Assembly (NCBI GenBank): GCA_964515555.1
Contig: CAZEVY010000142.1
Location: forward strand, 1 to 10,881
Reading direction: 5' to 3'
Length of the DNA: 10,881 nucleotides
From: CAZEVY01 sp964515555
Lineage (GTDB): Bacteria > Acidobacteriota > Terriglobia > Bryobacterales > Bryobacteraceae
Shown here: in pieces, positions 6,591 to 10,881 of the stretch
How positions within the stretch are numbered: the first letter of the stretch is position 1
Layout of the letters: every line of letters begins with the position of its first letter
Program-made: the position numbers and the translations under genes
The notes under the pieces: generated by a model
What the model saw: only the letters and a program-made list of their open reading frames with translations
What the model was told of the DNA's origin: nothing
The model's database searches: none

Positions 6591-6608
6591 GTGAACGTTA
6601 AAGTTCAC
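6591..6608. promoter_or_regulatory. Inverted repeat upstream of the receptor promoter (candidate operator 1)
   Basis: GTGAAC (6591-6596), six-base centre GTTAAA, GTTCAC (6603-6608). The site ends 32 bases upstream of the -35 box, where an activator could sit. It is 39 bases after the iclR-type stop, so it could instead be a weak 3'-end hairpin, but the loop-stem design lacks a T-run. Confidence 0.45.
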
Positions 6609-6611
6609 GTG

Positions 6612-6625
6612 TTTCCGCGTGGAAA
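6612..6625. promoter_or_regulatory. Inverted repeat upstream of the receptor promoter (candidate operator 2)
   Basis: TTTCC (6612-6616), GCGT, GGAAA (6621-6625). It lies three bases after the first inverted repeat and 15 bases before the -35 box. TTTCC/GGAAA half-sites also occur in the E. coli IclR operator, though in the opposite order, so the resemblance is only suggestive. Confidence 0.4.
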
Positions 6626-6640
6626 TCCACCCGCCAACCC

Positions 6641-6669
6641 TTGACGCGTCTGCGATTCCCTGTTATCAT
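6641..6669 (+). promoter_or_regulatory. Sigma70-type promoter of the TonB-dependent receptor gene
   Basis: TTGACG (6641-6646) as -35, a 17-base spacer, TATCAT (6664-6669) as -10, with an extended TG at 6661-6662. Five of six bases match consensus in each box. Transcription would start near 6676, giving a leader of about 79 bases to the ATG at 6755. This is the strongest promoter in the window, fitting an abundant outer-membrane protein. Confidence 0.75.
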
Positions 6670-6690
6670 CGCTCTCTCAAAGTGCAGGCG

Positions 6691-6711
6691 GTGTTGCATC
6701 ATGCGCAACAC
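6691..6711 (+). promoter_or_regulatory. Hairpin in the 5' leader of the receptor mRNA
   Basis: GTGTTGC (6691-6697) and GCAACAC (6705-6711) form an exact 7-bp stem with a seven-base loop, starting about 15 bases into the predicted transcript. A competing small palindrome GCAT-c-ATGC (6696-6704) occupies the loop. It could stabilise the 5' end of the mRNA, be a protein- or RNA-binding element, or be a DNA operator downstream of the promoter. Confidence 0.45.
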
Positions 6712-6754
6712 TCGCACACGGTCTTCGCCGACCGGAGAGGGGTCTGGGGGTTCC

Positions 6755-9700
6755 ATGAAGAGAATCGCTCTGGTATTCGCACTCGCGCTGGCCTTTGTCC
6801 TGGCAGCGCTCGCTCAAACGCAATCCGGCTCGTTGATCGGAACGGTCACCGATCCCAACGGCGCCGTCGTTCCCGGCGCCGCCGTAAAGCTGGTCAACGT
6901 CGCCACCGGCGAGGAACGATCCACGACCACTAATGACGTCGGCGACTTTGGCTTCGCCGCGCTGGTTCCCGGCACATACACACTGCGCATCGAAGCCTCC
7001 GGCTTCCGGCCCGTCGATCGCAAGGGCAACGTTGTGCTCGCCGCCGGACGGCTGGCGCTCGGCAACATCCAGCTCGAAGTCGGCAGCGTGTCCGAATCGG
7101 TCACAGTCACCTCGCAGGGACAACTGGTCGCCACAGCGACCTCCAACCAGGCCGCCATCCTCGACAACAAGCAGGTCGCCATGATCTCCATCCGCGGCCG
7201 CGATCCCATCTCGCTGCTGCGGCTGCTGCCCGGCGTGCAGCAGGGCGTCGACCAGGACACCTTCGGCGGCAGCTTCGCGACACCCGTGCCCGTCTTCCTC
7301 GGACGCGGCGCCGGCCAGACCGTATACGTCGACGGCGTGAACGGCGGCGACGGCGGCAACGGCGGCGGCGGCGGGACCAACTTCTCCGGTGCTACCAACA
7401 TCGACGCCATTGCCGAGGTCAACGTGCAGATGGCGACCTATACCGCCGAGCACGGCCTCAAGGGCGGTTCGCAGATCAACTTCATCACCAAGCGCGGCGG
7501 ACAGCAGTTCCACGGCACCGGCTACTGGTACAAGCGCCACGAGATGTTCAACGCCACCAATTTCTTCAACAACGCGCTCGGCCAGCGAAAGCCCGTCTAC
7601 CGCTACTCGACGCTCGGAGGCAACATCGGCGGCCCCGTCCCGGTGGCGATTCCCATCCTGAATCCGGGCGGCAAGAAGATGTTCTTCTTCTACTCGGTCG
7701 ACGATACCCAGTTGAAGGACGTCAACCAGCTCCGCACCTATCAAATGGCGACGCCGCTCGAGCGCGCCGGCAATTTCTCGCAGACGCGAACCACGGCCGG
7801 CGCCCTGATTCCGGTGCGCGATCCGCTGAATCTTCAGCCGTTCGCGGGCAACATCATTCCGGCCAACCGGATTAACGCACAGGGCCTCGCATTACTCAAC
7901 ATCACGCCGCTGCCGAACGCCACCGGCGCCGGCTTCAACTACATCACCCAGGAGCCGAGCATCCCGCATCCGCGCCGCCAGCACCTGTTCCGCTTCGATC
8001 TGCGCCCCACCGACAGGGACACCATCAGCATCAAGCGCCAGACCTGGTATACGAAGTCCGTCGGCTGGGAGGTCGCCGGCCGGTCCTCGCCCTGGGGCCT
8101 CGTGCGCCAGCGCTACGACTTCACCGCCGACCAGGGGACCGTCACCTACACCCGCATCATCAATTCGCGCATGGTAAACGAGTTTCACATCGGAGTCTTC
8201 CACAGCACCGAGTTCGGCCCCCCCGAGGACGACAAGGCGCTTGCGGGAATCCAGCGACGCACCTTCCCGGCGCTCGCGAACCTGCCGCAGATCGCGCCTG
8301 GCAATAATCCGCTCGGCCTGATCCCGCGTGTCCAGTTTGGGACGCTGCAAAGCAGCCGCAACTCGGGCCTCGGCCAGTCCGACGTGCCCAACATCACCTA
8401 CGACGGCCGCTGGCCGATCACCGGCGCCGACACCGCCTTCCCCATCCGCAACGACTTGACCTGGAACCGCGGCGCCCACACCTTCAAGGCCGGCATCCTG
8501 CGCGAGCACGAGCGCTTCGGCCAGGCGCGATCGGGCACCTTCGCCGGTGAGTTCAGCTTCGCCAACGACGGCAACGATCCCACCAACGCGCAGTTCGCCT
8601 ACGCCAACGCCGTCCTCGGCCACGTCACCACCTACACCGAATCCATGGGCCGCGTGCCCGACAATTTCTACCAGTCCACCTGGGCCTGGTATGTGACCGA
8701 CACCTGGAAGGCGCGCCGCAATTTGACGTTCGATATCGGACTGCGCATGTACCGCTGGGGCTACCCGCTGTGGGGCAACGGCGAATCCTCCACCTTCACC
8801 TTCGATCGCTTCGATCCCACCTGGGGCGGCAAGCCTCCGGTCTTGTATCGCCCCGTTTTGCAGGGCACGGCGCGCCGCGCGCAGAATCCCCTGACCGGTG
8901 AGATCCTGCCGACTCCGTTCATCGGACTGATGGTCCCCGGCACCGGCTATAGTTGCGGACCCATCACACCCAGGACGCCCTGCAAGATCAACGGCATCGT
9001 CACGCAGGACGACCCCAGCTACGCGCCTAACGGCGAGCGCGGCTACTACGAGAACCTGCCGATCCAGTTCGATCCGCGCCTGGGCATCGCCTGGGACGTG
9101 TTCGGCAACGGCAAGATGGCCATCCGCACCGGCTTCGGCGTCTATCACCGCGCCACGGGCGGCCCCGCCATCCAGGGCGGGGGTCCGGCGTTCAGCTTCA
9201 CGCAGACCATCCGTTACACCGACATCAACACCTTCTTTACCGGCGTGGGACCCACCAGTCCTTCGGGCGCGACTGGGTTCTGGAAGAAGCAGAAACTCCC
9301 GGTGACCTACAACTATTCCTTCGGGATTCAGACCGACATCGGCTGGAACTCCGTGCTCGACGTCGCCTACGTCGGCACCAACACCCACCACAACCAACAG
9401 AATTACAACTTCAACGCGCTGCCCGCCGGAGTGCGATTCCGGCCCGAGAGCCGAGACACCACGGTTAACGCGACGGCGACCAGCGCCAGCGCGGGCGCGC
9501 TCCCCGACGTGTTCCTGCGTCCCATTCCGGGCTTCGGCGACATCAACATCGGCGGCCCGGCGACCACCGAGCGCTACGATTCGCTTCAGGTGCAGTTGAA
9601 CCGCCGCTTCACCGGCGGCGTCGAGCTGGCGGGGACCTATACCTGGGCCGGCGGCACCTCCAACGGCTGGAACCAGAACAACCCGCTGCCATCGACCGCC

Positions 9701-10291
9701 GCCCGCAGCCGCAATCTCGGCGTGCAGCAGCACGTGGCCAACATCAGCTACGTGATCGACATTCCCAAGGGCAGCCGCGCGCTGCCGTTCGCCGGCTCCA
9801 AGTGGATTCTCGACGACTGGCAGGTCTCCGGCGTGACGACCTTCGCCAACGGGCAGCTCTCCAACGTCAGCTTCACGACCACCGATAACTTCGACTTCAC
9901 CGGCGGCGGCGAATCCTGCGGCATCGTCCAGACCGCCGACGCCAAGCTCACGCGCGGCGAGCGCACCATCGACCGCTGGTTCAACACCGCGGTCTTCGCG
10001 CGCCCGTCGGGCCGGGGCGACATCGGCAACAACTGCAATAACGCCAAGTTCCGGCTTCCGGGATTCAACAACCACGACGTGTCGATCTTCAAGAACTTCC
10101 CGGTCCGCGAGGGCAAGTTCTTCCAGTTCCGCTGGGAGATGTACAACGCGCCGAATCACACGCAGTTCAACGCCATCGGCACCGCGGCGCAGTTCAACCC
10201 GCAGGGGGCGCAGACGCAGACCAGCTTCGGACGCGTGACCTCGGCGCGCAACGAGCGCCGCATGCAGTTCTCTCTGCGCTTCAATTTCTGA
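6755..10291 (+). CDS. TonB-dependent receptor, Oar-like, with N-terminal carboxypeptidase-regulatory-like domain
   Basis: A 1178-residue outer-membrane receptor. Signal peptide 1-20 (MKR, hydrophobic core, ALA before Q21). A carboxypeptidase-regulatory-like beta-sandwich covers about 24-108 (GTVTDPNGAVVPGA, then NDVGDFGFAALVPGTYTLRIEASGF in two parts). The plug is about 115-248, including VYVDGV (190-195), a glycine-rich stretch (197-207) and FITKRGGQQFHG leading into the barrel. A 22-strand-type barrel fills the rest and ends with QFSLRFNF; a terminal Phe is the usual outer-membrane assembly signal. Mature protein has only four Cys: 734/743 and 1055/1094. Such receptors import bulky substrates, often glycans or peptides, with energy from TonB; no SusD gene follows, as is common in Acidobacteriota. 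Start ATG 6755 is chosen for the signal peptide and a G-run four bases upstream (6746-6750); a TTG at 6641 would lie in the -35 box. Regulation by the upstream IclR-type gene is likely (inference). Substrate unknown. Confidence 0.95.
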   Translation: MKRIALVFALALAFVLAALAQTQSGSLIGTVTDPNGAVVPGAAVKLVNVATGEERSTTTNDVGDFGFAALVPGTYTLRIEASGFRPVDRKGNVVLAAGRLALGNIQLEVGSVSESVTVTSQGQLVATATSNQAAILDNKQVAMISIRGRDPISLLRLLPGVQQGVDQDTFGGSFATPVPVFLGRGAGQTVYVDGVNGGDGGNGGGGGTNFSGATNIDAIAEVNVQMATYTAEHGLKGGSQINFITKRGGQQFHGTGYWYKRHEMFNATNFFNNALGQRKPVYRYSTLGGNIGGPVPVAIPILNPGGKKMFFFYSVDDTQLKDVNQLRTYQMATPLERAGNFSQTRTTAGALIPVRDPLNLQPFAGNIIPANRINAQGLALLNITPLPNATGAGFNYITQEPSIPHPRRQHLFRFDLRPTDRDTISIKRQTWYTKSVGWEVAGRSSPWGLVRQRYDFTADQGTVTYTRIINSRMVNEFHIGVFHSTEFGPPEDDKALAGIQRRTFPALANLPQIAPGNNPLGLIPRVQFGTLQSSRNSGLGQSDVPNITYDGRWPITGADTAFPIRNDLTWNRGAHTFKAGILREHERFGQARSGTFAGEFSFANDGNDPTNAQFAYANAVLGHVTTYTESMGRVPDNFYQSTWAWYVTDTWKARRNLTFDIGLRMYRWGYPLWGNGESSTFTFDRFDPTWGGKPPVLYRPVLQGTARRAQNPLTGEILPTPFIGLMVPGTGYSCGPITPRTPCKINGIVTQDDPSYAPNGERGYYENLPIQFDPRLGIAWDVFGNGKMAIRTGFGVYHRATGGPAIQGGGPAFSFTQTIRYTDINTFFTGVGPTSPSGATGFWKKQKLPVTYNYSFGIQTDIGWNSVLDVAYVGTNTHHNQQNYNFNALPAGVRFRPESRDTTVNATATSASAGALPDVFLRPIPGFGDINIGGPATTERYDSLQVQLNRRFTGGVELAGTYTWAGGTSNGWNQNNPLPSTAARSRNLGVQQHVANISYVIDIPKGSRALPFAGSKWILDDWQVSGVTTFANGQLSNVSFTTTDNFDFTGGGESCGIVQTADAKLTRGERTIDRWFNTAVFARPSGRGDIGNNCNNAKFRLPGFNNHDVSIFKNFPVREGKFFQFRWEMYNAPNHTQFNAIGTAAQFNPQGAQTQTSFGRVTSARNERRMQFSLRFNF

Positions 10292-10295
10292 GGTG

Positions 10296-10309
10296 GGGCC
10301 TCCAGGCCC
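10296..10309 (+). terminator. Short GC hairpin just after the receptor stop codon
   Basis: GGGCC (10296-10300), loop TCCA, GGCCC (10305-10309), starting five bases after the TGA at 10289-10291. It is stable but has no T-run behind it. A 3'-end or Rho-assisted terminator role is possible. Confidence 0.35.
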
Positions 10310-10340
10310 AGCACACTTCACGCGGTCCGCCCTGCACCAG

Positions 10341-10365
10341 CCCGGGCCGCGATCGTCCGCCCGGG
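10341..10365. terminator. Hairpin between convergent genes, possible bidirectional terminator
   Basis: CCCGGGC (10341-10347) pairs exactly with GCCCGGG (10359-10365) around an 11-base loop. It lies between the receptor gene and the convergent - strand gene ending at 10385. No T-tract is present on either strand. Confidence 0.35.
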
Positions 10366-10384
10366 GTGGACTGTCTGCGGCGAC

Positions 10385-10840
10385 TCAGCGCTGCGTCCGC
10401 GCCCGGGCGGCGGCGATCCGGTACGATCCCAGACGCCGCGGTGAGCCGCCCTGCGGCACGATCTTAATTTCGACCACCACGCTTTCAGGAATGCGTGAAT
10501 CGAGACGCACCTCAAACGGCAGCGCTCCGCCCGGCTCGATCTTCTTGGCCTCGACAGCCGTCTTGGTCGCCTCGAATCTCCCCGACGCGGAGTGCCCGAA
10601 CGTCGTTACGCTCTGCCTGTAGGTAATCTCGGTCGTAGTCATTTCCGAGGCCAACTCGATCCCGTCGAGGTGCAGGACGCCGTTGCCGCGATTTCGAATC
10701 TCGCCACGAACCGCGAAGTAGTGTTTCACCACTCCCGGCGTCATTTGCTCACTCGTCTTTCCGGCGGCTTGCGGCGCCTGGTACTGCTCGGTCACCGGGC
10801 GCGCTTCCATCACGACGAGTCCGATATGAGGATGTCCCAA
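10385..10840 (-). CDS. Beta-rich protein of unknown function, possible FxLYD-like fold (N-terminus unresolved)
   Basis: The frame ends at TGA 10385-10387. I do not recognise the gene. From residue 39 on it shows alternating strands (HYFAVRGEIRNRGNGVLHLDG, split as 40-49 and 50-60), a Thr/Ser-rich middle, then IEPGGALPFEVRLD (about 100-113) and VVVEIKIVPQ. An 'R-G-x-I-x-N-x-G' strand followed by 'P-G-x-x-x-P-F-x-V' is the pattern of FxLYD-like immunoglobulin folds found in secreted or membrane-anchored proteins; this is a guess by pattern. The start is uncertain: TTG 10840 gives 151 residues, while GTG 10813 or ATG 10810 would give about 141. The frame stays open to an in-frame TAA at 10877-10879. 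No signal peptide or TM helix is visible, unusual for this fold, so the true N-terminus may lie beyond a frameshift or the window edge. It is convergent with the receptor gene. Confidence 0.5.
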   Translation of the reverse strand: MGHPHIGLVVMEARPVTEQYQAPQAAGKTSEQMTPGVVKHYFAVRGEIRNRGNGVLHLDGIELASEMTTTEITYRQSVTTFGHSASGRFEATKTAVEAKKIEPGGALPFEVRLDSRIPESVVVEIKIVPQGGSPRRLGSYRIAAARARTQR

Positions 10841-10881
10841 CCGTAGTTGAAGGTCGGTGACGGCGGGCAGTTCATCTTACG

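Noticed and set aside
6641..6754. 38-codon N-terminal extension of the receptor from TTG 6641
   Set aside because: It begins in the -35 box and would bury the signal peptide that starts cleanly at ATG 6755.
7892..10321. 809-codon open frame on the - strand opposite the receptor gene
   Set aside because: Gly/Ala/Val/Arg-rich translation without domain or signal; a codon-phase shadow of the receptor gene. Shorter - strand frames at 5751-6608 and 6677-7744 are rejected for the same reason.
1..10881. Defence system, prophage, transposon, CRISPR array or tRNA/rRNA gene
   Set aside because: No transposase, integrase, nuclease or terminal repeats, no regularly spaced repeats, and no tRNA or rRNA-like stretch could be seen; every larger gene fits an ordinary chromosomal family.

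Overview
The window is GC-rich, densely coded chromosomal DNA from a Gram-negative bacterium. The best fit is an Acidobacteriota (Solibacter/Bryobacter-like) genome. This rests mainly on the ~1180-residue Oar-like TonB-dependent receptor with an N-terminal carboxypeptidase-regulatory-like domain and no SusD partner. The assignment is an inference from gene style, not a database result.

Layout, left to right: (i) the last 72 codons of a TonB-type energy transducer on the + strand (1-219); (ii) a convergent - strand gene for a GAF-PAS-GGDEF-EAL protein of c-di-GMP signalling (360-2531), with its own good sigma70-type promoter at 2564-2592; (iii) a tight three-gene - strand operon reading 5611 to 2617: a small two-TM protein with a PH-like tail, a YdcF/DUF218 protein (GTGA overlap) and an ABC exporter half-transporter (2-bp gap); (iv) divergent from that operon, an IclR-family regulator (5763-6551) that appears to be read from a leaderless mRNA; (v) the 1178-residue TonB-dependent receptor (6755-10291), behind a near-consensus promoter with two inverted repeats just upstream of its -35 box; (vi) a - strand gene for a small beta-rich protein of unknown function (10385-10840), whose N-terminus is unresolved at the window edge. 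No gap without a gene exceeds about 210 bases. I see no RNA genes, CRISPR arrays, insertion sequences or phage genes.

Two functional groupings stand out. The IclR regulator and the receptor form a plausible regulator/outer-membrane-uptake pair, the inverted repeats being the obvious candidate operators. The PH-like, YdcF and ABC genes look like one co-translated cell-envelope unit of unknown substrate. The c-di-GMP protein has a degenerate GGDEF site and an intact EAL site, so it is predicted to degrade c-di-GMP. The ABC subunit has Asp in place of the catalytic Glu, which is typical of one half of a heterodimer, yet no partner gene is adjacent.

I found no clearly novel multi-gene system. 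The most interesting signals are regulatory: the paired inverted repeats and 5'-UTR hairpin before the receptor gene, the palindrome over the -35 box of the c-di-GMP gene, and the leaderless iclR-type start.
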